Notes: a model not told the origin generated them from the sequence alone. A DNA stretch of 64,000 bases from Mesoflavibacter zeaxanthinifaciens DSM 18436 (GCF_000422365.1 NZ_AULQ01000005.1:124001-188000); one strand, 5' to 3'; positions 1 to 9,679 are shown, numbered from the stretch's first letter. Numbers and translations: made by a program.

Positions 1-501
1 CTTGAAAAAAGTAAAGCACTACCAACTTTAAGTGCCTTTTTAAGCGGTGCATATATTGGGAATAATAACGAGTTTAAATTCTTATCAGATCAACAAAAAT
101 GGATTGGCACAGCTACATTTGGCGCTTCATTAAACATCCCAATTTTTAGTTCTGGTATGCGTAGTGCAGCAACACAACGCGCAAAAATTAACTTAGAAAA
201 AGCTCAAATAAATCTAGATGAAACCGAGCAACAATTAAAATTACAAATTGAAGCTGCTAAAAGTGATTTTATTCTTGCTACAGAAGAATACGAAAACAAA
301 AAGCAAAATCTTAATCTTGCCGAGAGAATCGAAAATAAAAATCAGACCAAATTTTTTGAAGGTGTTGGCTCTAGTTTTGAACTAAGACAAGCACAAACAC
401 AACTATACACAGCACAACAAGAATTTTTACAAGCTATGTTAGACGTAATTAACACAAAAGCAGAATTAGAAACATTAACCAACACAACAACCAAATACTA
501 A
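1..501 (+). CDS. TolC-family outer membrane efflux protein (C-terminal part)
   Basis: The reading frame is open from the first base of the window and ends at TAA 499-501, so the gene is cut off at its 5' end and about 166 residues are visible. The piece has long amphipathic helices rich in Gln, Glu and Lys (for example the stretch around KINLEKAQINLDE) followed by the helix with LRQAQTQLYTAQQEFL, which is typical of the second repeat of TolC/OEP outer membrane channels. It lies 12 nt upstream of an RND adaptor and an RND pump, so it is most likely the outer membrane exit duct of that tripartite efflux system. The substrate cannot be read from the sequence. Confidence 0.88.
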   Translation, partial: LEKSKALPTLSAFLSGAYIGNNNEFKFLSDQQKWIGTATFGASLNIPIFSSGMRSAATQRAKINLEKAQINLDETEQQLKLQIEAAKSDFILATEEYENKKQNLNLAERIENKNQTKFFEGVGSSFELRQAQTQLYTAQQEFLQAMLDVINTKAELETLTNTTTKY

Positions 502-513
502 ACTCTTAAAACA

Positions 514-1686
514 ATGAAACATATACAATTAATAATCCTTACATCACTATTATTAGTAGCTTGTGGCGGTGATAAAAAGAAAAATACCGTACAAAGTGTT
601 TTAGAAACTAATAATCTAGAAACCATTAGAGCTAAACGCGCAGAGCTTGTAGAAAATCAAGAAGAAATACATGCAAAAATCAAACAGTTAGATGAAGCTA
701 TTGCAAAAATAGACACTGTAAAAAAAGTACCATTAATTACTACAATTACAGCCAAAACTGAAGTTTTTAATCACCAATTAGAAATTCAAGGTAACGTAAC
801 CACAAAAAACCTATTAGTTATTACACCAGAATTTAATGGCATACTAACAAATGTATACGTTAAAGAAGGCCAAAAAGTTAGCAAAGGACAATTATTAGCA
901 AAAATTGATGATGGCGGATTAAGCCAACAATTAGCACAATTAAAAATTCAAGCAGATTTAGCGCGTACAACTTTTGAGCGTCAAAAACGTCTTTGGGATC
1001 AAAACATTGGTAGCGAGATACAATACTTACAATCAAAATCAAATTACGAAGCGCAACAAGAAGCTGTTAATCAACTACAACAACAAGTCTCAAAAACTAG
1101 TGTAAAAGCTCCTTTTTCAGGAACTATAGATGATGTAATTACAGAACAAGGAAGCGTTGTTGCTGCAGGACAAACACCGCTTATGCGTATTGTTAATCTA
1201 AATGATATGTACATAGAAACAGATGTACCAGAAAGTTACATAACAGATGTAACCAAAGGTAAAGATGTTACAGTCTCAATTCCTGTAATTAACAAAACTG
1301 TTGACACCAAAATTAGACAAGCCGGAGATTATATAAACCCAGCTAACAGAACATTTAAAATTGAAGTTCCTGTTCCTAATAAAGACAAAGACATTAAACC
1401 AAACTTAACTGCCAAATTAAAAATTAACGATTATACCAACAAAGAAGCTTTACTAGTGCCACTAAGCATTATATCTGAAAATGCAGAAGGAGAGCAATAC
1501 CTTTATACTATTAAAGATAAAAATAAAAACGGAGAAGGTATTGCTACTAAAGTAATCATCAAAACTGGTAAAACACAAGGCGATGTTATAGAAGTGCTTG
1601 AAGGCATTAAAAACGGTACCGAAATTATTAAAGAAGGTGCTCGTAGCGTAAAAGACGGACAAACAGTTAAAGTCATTAAATACTAA
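514..1686 (+). CDS. RND efflux periplasmic adaptor subunit (membrane fusion lipoprotein)
   Basis: 390 residues. The N-terminus is a lipoprotein signal with the lipobox LLVACGG, so the mature protein is anchored at Cys17. A coiled-coil stretch (about 25-70) is followed by a biotinyl-lipoyl-like half (GILTNVYVKEGQKVSKGQLL), a helical hairpin (about 135-190), the second lipoyl half (VKAPFSGTIDDVITEQGSVV) and a beta-barrel region, the standard order of HlyD/AcrA-type adaptors. It bridges the pump encoded 11 nt downstream to the outer membrane channel encoded just upstream. The extra coiled coil between lipobox and lipoyl domain is common in Bacteroidota members. Substrate unknown. Confidence 0.93.
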   Translation: MKHIQLIILTSLLLVACGGDKKKNTVQSVLETNNLETIRAKRAELVENQEEIHAKIKQLDEAIAKIDTVKKVPLITTITAKTEVFNHQLEIQGNVTTKNLLVITPEFNGILTNVYVKEGQKVSKGQLLAKIDDGGLSQQLAQLKIQADLARTTFERQKRLWDQNIGSEIQYLQSKSNYEAQQEAVNQLQQQVSKTSVKAPFSGTIDDVITEQGSVVAAGQTPLMRIVNLNDMYIETDVPESYITDVTKGKDVTVSIPVINKTVDTKIRQAGDYINPANRTFKIEVPVPNKDKDIKPNLTAKLKINDYTNKEALLVPLSIISENAEGEQYLYTIKDKNKNGEGIATKVIIKTGKTQGDVIEVLEGIKNGTEIIKEGARSVKDGQTVKVIKY

Positions 1687-1697
1687 AAAATCAACCA

Positions 1698-4600
1698 ATG
1701 ACTAAAAAGAAAAAAAATAAAAAAGTAGACAAAGAGTTTGCACTATCATCGTGGGCAATTAACAATAAAACCACAATGTATGTACTTATTCTGGTCATAT
1801 TTTACTTAGGTGTATCTGCTTTTTTCAGTATGCCAAGAGAAAACTTCCCAGAAGTTAACGAGACTAAAATATACGTAAGCGCTGTGTTCCCTGGTAACAC
1901 AGCAGAAGACATAGAAAAACTTATCGTAGATCCATTAGAAGACGAGCTTAAAACAGTTAGCAACGTTGTCGAAATCACATCTACTTCTCAAGAAGATTAC
2001 GGAATGTTAATGGTAGAATTTGACGAAAACATAACTGTAGAACAAGCAAAACAAAAGGTAAAAGACGAAATTGACACCAAAACTTCTGGCGAGGATTGGC
2101 CAACTTTTAATGGTGCAAAAGTAGAACCTGATGTGTTCGAGTTAAGTCTTTCTGAAGAAATGCCAATTCTTAACATTAACATTTCTGGTGATTATCCGAT
2201 TGAAAAACTTAAAGATTATGGCGAATATCTTCAAGATGAAATTGAAGACCTTTTAGAAATCAAAAAAGTAGACATTCGTGGTGCACAAGAAAAAGAAGTT
2301 GAAGTCGCTGTAGACATTTACAAAATGATGGCTGCTCAAGTTACTTTTAACGATATTATAGGCGCTATAAATAATGGTAATGTTACTATGTCTGCTGGTA
2401 ATTTAAAAGCAAGCGGACAAAGACGTACCATTCGTATTTTAGGAGAAATAGAAGATCCTGCTCAATTAGAAAATTTTGTTGTAAAATCTGAAAACGGAAA
2501 CGCTATCTACCTAAAAGATATCGCTGAAGTATCTTTTAAAGAAGAAGACAAAACAACCTTTGCAAGAGAATTTGGTCATCCAGTAGTAATGTTAGACGTT
2601 AAAAAACGTGCTGGTAAAAACATGGTTGCTGCTGCAGAGCAAATTCAAGTCATTGTAAAAAATGCAAAAGACAATGTATTTCCTCAAGATTTAACTGTTA
2701 CCATAGCAAACGACCAATCTTCTGTAACCATTGGTCAGGTAGATGACCTTGTAAACAACATTATTTTTGGTGTTCTTTTAGTAGTTACCGTTTTAATGTT
2801 CTTCTTAGGATTTAAAAACGCCATATTTGTTGGTTTTGCTATACCAATGTCTATGTTTATGTCTTTAATGATTTTAGAATTATTAGGACAAAGTCTTAAT
2901 ACCATGGTACTTTTTGGACTAATTATGGGGCTTGGTATGCTAGTAGATAACGGTATTGTTGTTGTAGAAAACGTCTACCGTTTAATGGATGAAGAAGGCA
3001 TGACGCGTATGCAAGCTGCCAAAAAAGGAATTGGAGAAATTGCTTTCCCTATTATTATCTCTACACTAACAACTGTTGCTGCATTCGTACCGCTTGGTTT
3101 ATGGCCAGGTATTATGGGAGAATTTATGATGATTTTACCTATCACACTTTCAGTAGTGTTAGGATCATCGCTGTTTGTAGCTATATTTTTCAACTCAGTA
3201 TTAGTATCTCAATTTATGAGTACAGAAGATAAAGACATGCCATTAAATAAAATTATTCGTACAACAGTAATCATGGCTGTTATAGGAATTTTAGTCTTAA
3301 TAGTTGGCGGTAGCTATCGTGGTTTAGGTACACTTATGGTATTTACCGCAATAATGTTATGGGTTTACAGATTAGTGTTACGTGGTTGGGCAAACAACTT
3401 TCAAAATAAAACATTAGTTAAGTTAGAGCGTTGGTACGAAAAACAATTACGCTGGGCTTTATCAGGTAAAAAACCATACCTACTAAGTTTAGGTACATTT
3501 GCATTACTTATTTTATCCTTTGTAGCTTTTGGTTTTTCATTATTTAAGCAACGTACCAAAGTTGAATTTTTCCCAGACAATAAACCTAATCAAATTATTG
3601 TCTATATAGAATATCCACAAGGAACTGCAATAGAAAAAACAAACGCTATTACCAAAGAAATTGAGCAACGCGTCTACAAAGTTTTAGACAACAATCAATA
3701 TAAAGATGGCGACTATAACTTTATGGTAGAAAGTGCAGTTTCTCAAGTTGGCGAAGGTGCTGGTAACCCACAAACCGATGGTGGATCTGCTGCCGAAATG
3801 CCTCATAAAGCCAAGATTACCGCGTCTATGCGCGAGTATAAATACCGTCGTGGTGAAGATAGTGAGCTTTTAAGACAAAAAGTACAAGAAGCGCTTGTTG
3901 GTATTTATCCAGGTGTATTAATTTCTGTAGAAAAAGACCAGAATGGTCCGCCTGCTGGTGCTCCTATTAATATTGAAATTGAAGGTGAAGATTATAACGA
4001 GTTAATTGCTACAGCCGAAAAAATGCGTGAGTTTATTAACTCAAGAAACATTGCTGGTATTGACGAGCTTAAAATTGATGTAAATAAAGATAAACCATCA
4101 ATGCAAGTTATTGTAGACCGTGAGAAAGCTGGAGAATTAGGAATAAGCTCTGCGCAAGTTGGGCAACAATTACGTAACTCAATCTTCGGTTCTAAAGCTG
4201 GGATTTATAAAGAAGGTGGAGACGATTATGATATTTATGTTCGTTTTAACGAAGATAACAGATACAATACAAGTGCGTTATTTAATCAAAATATCACATT
4301 TAGAAATACAACTGGACAAATAGTAAACGTTCCTGTTTCTGCAGTTGCCTCTTACGAAAACAATTCAGGGTTTAGTGCCATTAAACATAAAGACACTAAA
4401 CGTGTTGTAACTGTATATTCTGCATTAGCACCAGGTTATACAGATGCTGGCGCAATTGTAACAAAAATTCAAAACGAAATGAAAAGCTTTGAAGGTTTAC
4501 CAGAAAACATCAAAATAGATTATACTGGTCAAATCGAAGAGCAAAACAAGCAAATGGCATTTTTAATGGGTGCATTTTTTACAGGACTTGGATTAATCTT

Positions 4601-5201
4601 TTTCATCTTAATTTTCCAATTTAATTCGGTTTCAAAACCAGCTATTATAATGTTAGCTATTTTCCTAAGTTTTATTGGTGTATTTGGCGGATTAGTTATA
4701 ACTGGTAAAGCATTCGTAATTATGATGACAATGGTTGGTATCATTTCGCTTGCCGGAATTGTGGTAAATAATGGTGTTGTACTATTAGATTACGCACAAC
4801 TTTTAATAGATAGAAAGAAAAACGAATTAGACTTAGACGACAACGAATATTTAAGCAACGACGATCTTTTTGAAAGCATAGTAAAAGCTGGTAAAGCACG
4901 TTTAAGACCTGTATTATTGACCGCTATTACAACAATTTTAGGATTAATACCATTAGCTATAGGTTTAAACATTAACTTCTTTACATTGTTTAGCGAGTTT
5001 GATCCAAACATCTATATGGGAGGAGACAACGTTGTATTTTGGGGACCATTAGCTTGGACAGTAATTTATGGATTGTTTGTTGCAACATTCTTAACATTAA
5101 TTGTTGTTCCGGTATTATTCTTCTTAACAATGAAATTAAAAATGTGGATTAGAAATAAATTCTCTTCTAATAAAACAGAAGTAATCGCAGAAGACATTTA
5201 A
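1698..5201 (+). CDS. RND-family efflux transporter permease subunit
   Basis: 1167 residues, somewhat longer than the usual 1020-1060 of AcrB/HAE1 pumps. It shows the RND plan: TM1 (YVLILVIFYLGVSAFF), a large periplasmic loop, a TM2-6 bundle containing GMLVDNGIVVVENV, a cytosolic helix, TM7, a second periplasmic loop and TM8-12 containing GIVVNNGVVLLD. Compared with AcrB, Asp407 is kept while the second Asp and the TM10 Lys are both Asn, a pattern I know from many HAE1-type pumps, so the drug-type assignment holds but the proton relay differs from AcrB. It is the last gene of the channel-adaptor-pump operon and is followed by a terminator. Substrate range cannot be predicted. Confidence 0.95.
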   Translation: MTKKKKNKKVDKEFALSSWAINNKTTMYVLILVIFYLGVSAFFSMPRENFPEVNETKIYVSAVFPGNTAEDIEKLIVDPLEDELKTVSNVVEITSTSQEDYGMLMVEFDENITVEQAKQKVKDEIDTKTSGEDWPTFNGAKVEPDVFELSLSEEMPILNINISGDYPIEKLKDYGEYLQDEIEDLLEIKKVDIRGAQEKEVEVAVDIYKMMAAQVTFNDIIGAINNGNVTMSAGNLKASGQRRTIRILGEIEDPAQLENFVVKSENGNAIYLKDIAEVSFKEEDKTTFAREFGHPVVMLDVKKRAGKNMVAAAEQIQVIVKNAKDNVFPQDLTVTIANDQSSVTIGQVDDLVNNIIFGVLLVVTVLMFFLGFKNAIFVGFAIPMSMFMSLMILELLGQSLNTMVLFGLIMGLGMLVDNGIVVVENVYRLMDEEGMTRMQAAKKGIGEIAFPIIISTLTTVAAFVPLGLWPGIMGEFMMILPITLSVVLGSSLFVAIFFNSVLVSQFMSTEDKDMPLNKIIRTTVIMAVIGILVLIVGGSYRGLGTLMVFTAIMLWVYRLVLRGWANNFQNKTLVKLERWYEKQLRWALSGKKPYLLSLGTFALLILSFVAFGFSLFKQRTKVEFFPDNKPNQIIVYIEYPQGTAIEKTNAITKEIEQRVYKVLDNNQYKDGDYNFMVESAVSQVGEGAGNPQTDGGSAAEMPHKAKITASMREYKYRRGEDSELLRQKVQEALVGIYPGVLISVEKDQNGPPAGAPINIEIEGEDYNELIATAEKMREFINSRNIAGIDELKIDVNKDKPSMQVIVDREKAGELGISSAQVGQQLRNSIFGSKAGIYKEGGDDYDIYVRFNEDNRYNTSALFNQNITFRNTTGQIVNVPVSAVASYENNSGFSAIKHKDTKRVVTVYSALAPGYTDAGAIVTKIQNEMKSFEGLPENIKIDYTGQIEEQNKQMAFLMGAFFTGLGLIFFILIFQFNSVSKPAIIMLAIFLSFIGVFGGLVITGKAFVIMMTMVGIISLAGIVVNNGVVLLDYAQLLIDRKKNELDLDDNEYLSNDDLFESIVKAGKARLRPVLLTAITTILGLIPLAIGLNINFFTLFSEFDPNIYMGGDNVVFWGPLAWTVIYGLFVATFLTLIVVPVLFFLTMKLKMWIRNKFSSNKTEVIAEDI

Positions 5202-5230
5202 TATCCCTTAATCACTTCTAAATAAAAAAG

Positions 5231-5256
5231 CCGAAGCACTTGCTTCGGTTTTTTTA
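5231..5256 (+). terminator. Rho-independent terminator of the RND efflux operon
   Basis: An 8-bp perfect stem CCGAAGCA/TGCTTCGG with a 2-nt formal loop, preceded by A6 and followed by T8. It sits 29 nt after the pump stop codon. The aspS promoter starts inside its right arm. Confidence 0.88.
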
Positions 5257-5269
5257 TTGCTTAAATTTG
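5240..5269 (+). promoter_or_regulatory. aspS promoter (Bacteroidota -33/-7 type)
   Basis: TTG at 5240-5242, 19 nt, then TAAATTTG at 5262-5269, matching the Bacteroidota consensus TTG-N17-23-TAnnTTTG. Transcription would start near 5274, about 15 nt before the aspS ATG. The TTG overlaps the preceding terminator hairpin. Confidence 0.7.
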
Positions 5270-5288
5270 CACCTACTAAAACATAATT

Positions 5289-7043
5289 ATGTATAGAAGT
5301 CATAGCTGTGGTGAGTTAAGAGCATCACATATAAATACAGACGTTACCCTTTCTGGTTGGGTACAAAAATCTAGAGATAAAGGATTTATGATTTGGGTAG
5401 ATTTACGTGATCGTTACGGAATTACTCAACTTATTTTTGATGAAGAACGTACGCCTAAATCCATCATGGAACAAGCACAAAAGTTAGGTCGTGAGTTTGT
5501 GATTCAAGTTGAAGGAACCGTAATCGAACGTGAATCTAAAAACAAAAATATACCAACAGGTGATATCGAAGTTTTAGTAAAAGAATTAACCATTCTTAAC
5601 GAATCTAAATTACCACCTTTTACTATAGAAGATGAAACTGATGGTGGCGAAGAGTTACGCATGAAATATCGTTACATCGATATTAGACGTAATCCCGTAA
5701 AAAACAACTTGATTTTTAGATCTAAAGTCACACAAGAGGTTAGAAATTTTTTATCAAACCAAGGATTTATAGAAGTAGAAACACCTTATTTAATCAAATC
5801 TACACCAGAAGGTGCACGAGATTTTGTAGTACCAAGTAGAATGAATGAAGGACAGTTTTATGCGCTTCCGCAATCACCACAAACCTTTAAGCAACTGCTT
5901 ATGGTTGGTGGCATGGATAAATATTTTCAGATTGTAAAATGTTTTAGAGACGAAGATCTACGTGCAGATAGACAACCAGAATTTACGCAAATAGATTGCG
6001 AAATGGCGTTTGTAGAGCAAGAAGACATATTAAATGTTTTTGAAGATTTAACACGTCATTTGTTAAAAGAAGTAAATGGTGTTGAAGTTGAAAAATTCCC
6101 ACGTATGCTTTATGACGATGCTATGCGCCTTTACGGAAACGACAAACCAGACATTAGATTTGGTATGCAGTTTGGAGAGCTTAACGATGTTGCACAACAC
6201 AAAGATTTTGGTGTATTTAATAATGCCGAATTAGTTGTTGGTATCGCAGTACCTGATGCTGCATCATATACTCGTAAAGAGATAGACAAACTTATAGACT
6301 GGGTTAAGCGCCCACAAGTTGGCGCTTTAGGTATGGTTTATGTAAAATGTAACGAAGACGGTACTTACAAATCTTCAGTAGATAAATTTTACGATCAGGA
6401 CGATCTTGCAAAATGGGCAGAAAAAACTGGCGCTAAAGCTGGCGATTTAATTTGTATCCTTTCAGGAGACACAAACAAAGTACGCGCACAACTTAGTGCT
6501 TTACGTATGGAAATGGCAGAACGTTTAGGATTACGTAAACCAAACGAATTTGCGCCACTTTGGGTAATCGATTTCCCATTATTAGAGCTTGATGAAGAAA
6601 CTGGTCATTACCACGCAATGCACCATCCATTTACATCTCCAAAACCAGGTCAAATAGAATTATTAGATACTAAACCAGGAGACGTTAAAGCTAATGCTTA
6701 CGACTTAGTATTAAACGGAAACGAAATTGGTGGTGGATCAATTAGAATTCATGATAAAGAAACTCAAGCCATCATGCTTAAACATTTAGGTTTTAGCGAA
6801 GAAGAAGCTAAAGCACAATTTGGTTTCTTAATGGATGCTTTTGAATATGGTGCGCCACCACATGGCGGACTTGCATTTGGATTAGATAGATTAGTGGCAA
6901 TTTTAGGCGGACAAGAAACCATTAGAGATTTTATTGCATTCCCTAAAAACAATGCTGGTAGAGATGTCATGATAGATGCGCCTGCACCAATTGATGATGA
7001 ACAATTAGACGAACTTAATTTAAGTTTAAAACTTAATTCATAA
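5289..7043 (+). CDS. aspS: Aspartate--tRNA ligase
   Basis: 584 residues, the normal size for bacterial AspRS. It has an N-terminal OB-fold anticodon-binding domain (about 1-110), class II motif 2 around residues 219-235 ([16 protein letters not shown]), a GAD insertion domain in the middle and class II motif 3 near residue 526 ([12 protein letters not shown]). It charges tRNA-Asp with aspartate in the cytosol. Whether it also acts on tRNA-Asn depends on the presence of GatCAB or AsnRS elsewhere. It stands as a single gene between two terminators, with its own promoter. Confidence 0.97.
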   Translation: MYRSHSCGELRASHINTDVTLSGWVQKSRDKGFMIWVDLRDRYGITQLIFDEERTPKSIMEQAQKLGREFVIQVEGTVIERESKNKNIPTGDIEVLVKELTILNESKLPPFTIEDETDGGEELRMKYRYIDIRRNPVKNNLIFRSKVTQEVRNFLSNQGFIEVETPYLIKSTPEGARDFVVPSRMNEGQFYALPQSPQTFKQLLMVGGMDKYFQIVKCFRDEDLRADRQPEFTQIDCEMAFVEQEDILNVFEDLTRHLLKEVNGVEVEKFPRMLYDDAMRLYGNDKPDIRFGMQFGELNDVAQHKDFGVFNNAELVVGIAVPDAASYTRKEIDKLIDWVKRPQVGALGMVYVKCNEDGTYKSSVDKFYDQDDLAKWAEKTGAKAGDLICILSGDTNKVRAQLSALRMEMAERLGLRKPNEFAPLWVIDFPLLELDEETGHYHAMHHPFTSPKPGQIELLDTKPGDVKANAYDLVLNGNEIGGGSIRIHDKETQAIMLKHLGFSEEEAKAQFGFLMDAFEYGAPPHGGLAFGLDRLVAILGGQETIRDFIAFPKNNAGRDVMIDAPAPIDDEQLDELNLSLKLNS

Positions 7044-7052
7044 ATCAAAAAA

Positions 7053-7080
7053 AATCCTGCAACCTTTGCAGGATTTTTTG
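7053..7080 (+). terminator. Terminator after aspS
   Basis: A 10-bp perfect stem AATCCTGCAA/TTGCAGGATT with a 3-nt loop, preceded by an A-run and followed by TTTT. It starts 10 nt after the aspS stop. Confidence 0.9.
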
Positions 7081-7093
7081 ATTAACTTTAAGT

Positions 7094-8875
7094 ATGCCTA
7101 AACAATCGCTTTTAAAACGTTTTTTTATATGGAGATTAAAGCACATCTCCGAAAAAACTTTTACTTATATTTTAAGTGGTTTAGTTGGATTATTAGCAGG
7201 ACTTGCTGCAGTAACGTTAAGAAACATCACCTTTACCATAGAAGGTGCTTTAGACAATTTAGCAGTCTTTTCTAAAAACCAAGTTTACTTTATTTTACCG
7301 GTTATAGGATTGTTTTTAGTGTATCTGTTTGTCAAATACATTTCAAAGAAAAATATAGAACATGCTATTCCTTCAATTCTATTTAAACTATCAAAAAGAA
7401 GCGGATTAATAGATCGGTCTAAAATTTATATTCCATTAATAACTGCACCTTTAACGGTTGGTTTTGGTGGATCTGTTGGATTACTTGGACCAGCAATAGC
7501 TTCTGGATCTGCAATAAGTTCTAATTTAGGACGACTATTTCATGTTAATCAACAAACAAGAACGTTATTAATTGGTTGTGCTGCTGCAGGAGCAATTTCT
7601 TCAATATTTAAATCACCAATTGCAGCAATTATTTTTGCGGTAGAAGTGTTTAGTTTAGATTTAACTTTTGCTTCATTATTACCGTTATTAATTGCTTCGG
7701 TTTCGTCTGTATTAACATCTTACTTCTTTTTAGGAGACGATTTACTGTTCAACTTTAATTTTTCGGACAAGTTTCAAATAAAAGATACTTTATTTTATGT
7801 GGTTTTAGGTATAGGTACTGGATTTGCATCTATTTATTTCACTAAAATGTACTTTTTTATTCTTCAATTTTTTGAGCGTTTTAAAACCAAACTCTTAAAA
7901 TTAATAGTTGGTGGATTGGCTATTGGTGGTATGTTATTTTTAATTCCGCCACTTTATGGTGAAGGTTTTGGATTTATAAACAGCCTACTTGCTGGCGATC
8001 ATTTAAGTGCGCTTGGCACAACACCTTTTGATGCTTTTAAAGATAATATTTGGGTAGTAATTGCCTTACTTTTTGGTATTACTATTTTTAAAGCTATTGC
8101 GATGACCACAACTTTTGCTGCTGGCGGAGCAGGAGGAATTTTTATTCCAACTATGGTTATGGGAAGCGCTTTAGGTAATGTGGTTGCTAAAGTCATTAAT
8201 AACCTTGGTTTAGGATTTTACGTGTCAGAAACCAACTTTACCTTAATTGGTATGGCAGGACTAATTGCAGGTGTATTACATGCGCCTTTAACTGCCATTT
8301 TCTTAATTGCCGAAATTACTGGCGGTTACGAATTATTTATTCCTTTAATGATTGCTGTATCCATGTCGTTTATTATCAAAAAAAATGCGTTTGATTATAC
8401 CATTTATACTCGCGAACTTGCTTTAAAAGGCGAACTTTTAACACATGATAAAGACCAAAGCGTATTAACTTTAATGACTTTAGATAGTGTAATAGAAACT
8501 AATTTTATAGCGCTAAATCCTAAAATGACTTTAGGCGAAATGCTACATAAAGGCGTTGCAAAATCTACCCGAAATTTATTTCCTGTTATTAAAAAAGATA
8601 AGACTTTGGTCGGAATAATTTTATTGGATGATGTTAGAGAAATCATGTTTAATCAAGCCTTATACGACACCACTTTTGTAGAAGATTTAATGCACAATGC
8701 GCCAGATATTATCGATTATAAAAACGATTCTATGAAAGATGTAATGACTAAATTTCAAAACTCTAATGCGTGGAATTTACCTGTCGTTAAAGACCATAAA
8801 TACATTGGTTTTGTCTCAAAATCTAAATTATTAACAGCATACAGACGCCAATTAATTAACTTTACAAAATCTTAA
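7094..8875 (+). CDS. ClC-family chloride channel/transporter with C-terminal CBS domains
   Basis: 593 residues: a ClC membrane core (about 20-440) and a cytosolic CBS pair (about 460-590). Recognisable ClC pieces are HAIPSIL (helix D, residues 90-96), GLLGP (129-133, equal to GREGP in E. coli ClC), FKSPIAAIIFAVEV (172-185) and GGIFIPT. The external gating glutamate position (E148 of ClC-ec1) is Leu131, and the internal proton glutamate position (E203) is Val185, whereas E202 is kept as Glu184. In characterised ClCs both glutamates are needed for H+/Cl- exchange, so this copy may conduct passively; that is inference. CBS domains often bind nucleotides. A small membrane protein gene follows 10 nt later. 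Confidence 0.92.
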   Translation: MPKQSLLKRFFIWRLKHISEKTFTYILSGLVGLLAGLAAVTLRNITFTIEGALDNLAVFSKNQVYFILPVIGLFLVYLFVKYISKKNIEHAIPSILFKLSKRSGLIDRSKIYIPLITAPLTVGFGGSVGLLGPAIASGSAISSNLGRLFHVNQQTRTLLIGCAAAGAISSIFKSPIAAIIFAVEVFSLDLTFASLLPLLIASVSSVLTSYFFLGDDLLFNFNFSDKFQIKDTLFYVVLGIGTGFASIYFTKMYFFILQFFERFKTKLLKLIVGGLAIGGMLFLIPPLYGEGFGFINSLLAGDHLSALGTTPFDAFKDNIWVVIALLFGITIFKAIAMTTTFAAGGAGGIFIPTMVMGSALGNVVAKVINNLGLGFYVSETNFTLIGMAGLIAGVLHAPLTAIFLIAEITGGYELFIPLMIAVSMSFIIKKNAFDYTIYTRELALKGELLTHDKDQSVLTLMTLDSVIETNFIALNPKMTLGEMLHKGVAKSTRNLFPVIKKDKTLVGIILLDDVREIMFNQALYDTTFVEDLMHNAPDIIDYKNDSMKDVMTKFQNSNAWNLPVVKDHKYIGFVSKSKLLTAYRRQLINFTKS

Positions 8876-8885
8876 AATCACCTCA

Positions 8886-9125
8886 ATGAAATACTTAATT
8901 TTATTAGCTTTTATAGCCAGTTTAGCATCAATAATTTGCGGTTATGCATTAGACAATGTAGACAACCAAAAGTTAATTGGTTTTGGCGTTTTAGGCTTAT
9001 TTTTTGTGGTTATTCCGTTGTTTTCTTATCACCGTTGGAAAAACAAAAAAGTTGAAGATTACATGCTTACCAAAGAAAAACTTCAAGAGATGCGAGACAA
9101 AGAAGGCGATAAACGTAAATTATAA
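8886..9125 (+). CDS. Small two-helix membrane protein
   Basis: 79 residues with two hydrophobic segments, about 3-22 (LILLAFIASLASIICGYAL) and 33-48 (GFGVLGLFFVVIPLFSYH), then a charged tail ending EMRDKEGDKRKL. The segments are separated by a short loop (DNVDNQK), giving a hairpin in the membrane. It begins 10 nt after the ClC gene and is probably co-transcribed. I recognise no specific family; similar short proteins are common next to unrelated genes in flavobacteria. Another frame at 9004-9237 overlaps it and is taken as a shadow. Confidence 0.75.
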   Translation: MKYLILLAFIASLASIICGYALDNVDNQKLIGFGVLGLFFVVIPLFSYHRWKNKKVEDYMLTKEKLQEMRDKEGDKRKL

Positions 9126-9129
9126 TTTT

Positions 9130-9205
9130 AGCGTTACCCTATCGGGTCGCGCTTTCACAAGTCGCAATCAAAGATGTGCTCCAACAATTGTTCAATCGCT
9201 AACGC
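9130..9205. repeat. Flavobacterial intergenic repeat element, copy A
   Basis: A 76-bp segment bounded by the inverted hexamers GCGTTA (9131-9136) and TAACGC (9200-9205), locally GC-richer than its surroundings, with CCCTATCGGG and TCGCGC inside. It fills most of the gap between two converging genes. The left end (TTTTAGCGTTAC) is identical to that of a second element at 44980. I recall similar GCGTTA-bounded segments between genes in many flavobacterial genomes; its function is unknown. Confidence 0.55.
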
Positions 9206-9229
9206 ACATTCCAGCCAACATAAAGACCA

Positions 9230-9679
9230 TTAGTTAAGATTTCGTTTTTCTACAAAAAACCGTTTCATTAAAGCAGAAGCTTCTTCAGCTAAAATTCCAC
9301 CTTCAATTTTAGTTTTAGGATGCAATTTGGTGTTTAAATTAATACATCCGCGTTGTTCATCTCTAGCTGCATAAACAATTCTACTAATCTGACTCCAATA
9401 CAATGCACCAGCACACATTTGGCAAGGCTCTAAAGTTACATACAACGTACAATCTTTTAAATATTTTCCACCTAAAAAATTAGCAGCAGCAGTAATGGCT
9501 TGCATTTCGGCATGCGCCGTTACATCATTTAAACGCTCTGTAAGATTATGTGCTCTAGCGATAATGCGATCTTTAATTACAATTACAGCTCCAACAGGAA
9601 TTTCACCTTTATCAAAAGCCTCTTGCGCTTCTTGCAAGGCTTTTTTCATAAAATAAGTATCATCAAAAGGTTGTATCAT
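9230..9679 (-). CDS. tadA: tRNA adenosine(34) deaminase
   Basis: 149 residues, normal for TadA. The zinc/catalytic signature of the cytidine deaminase fold is complete: H56-A-E58 (HAEMQAI) and P85-C86-x-x-C89 (EPCQMC). The N-terminal part (MKKALQEAQEAFDKGEIPVG) is characteristic of TadA rather than of guanine or dCMP deaminases. It converts A34 to inosine in tRNA-Arg(ACG). It faces dxs, with only 41 nt between the two start codons. Confidence 0.93.
   Translation of the reverse strand: MIQPFDDTYFMKKALQEAQEAFDKGEIPVGAVIVIKDRIIARAHNLTERLNDVTAHAEMQAITAAANFLGGKYLKDCTLYVTLEPCQMCAGALYWSQISRIVYAARDEQRGCINLNTKLHPKTKIEGGILAEEASALMKRFFVEKRNLN

Noticed and set aside
1698-5201. Loss of AcrB-type proton relay residues in the RND pump (DN instead of DD, Asn instead of Lys)
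   Set aside because: From memory this DN/NN pattern is frequent in HAE1-type pumps, so I do not treat it as unusual.
9004-9237. 77-codon plus-strand frame overlapping the small membrane protein gene and the repeat element
   Set aside because: It lies out of frame within a better gene and runs through the repeat; composition is not coding-like for this genome.
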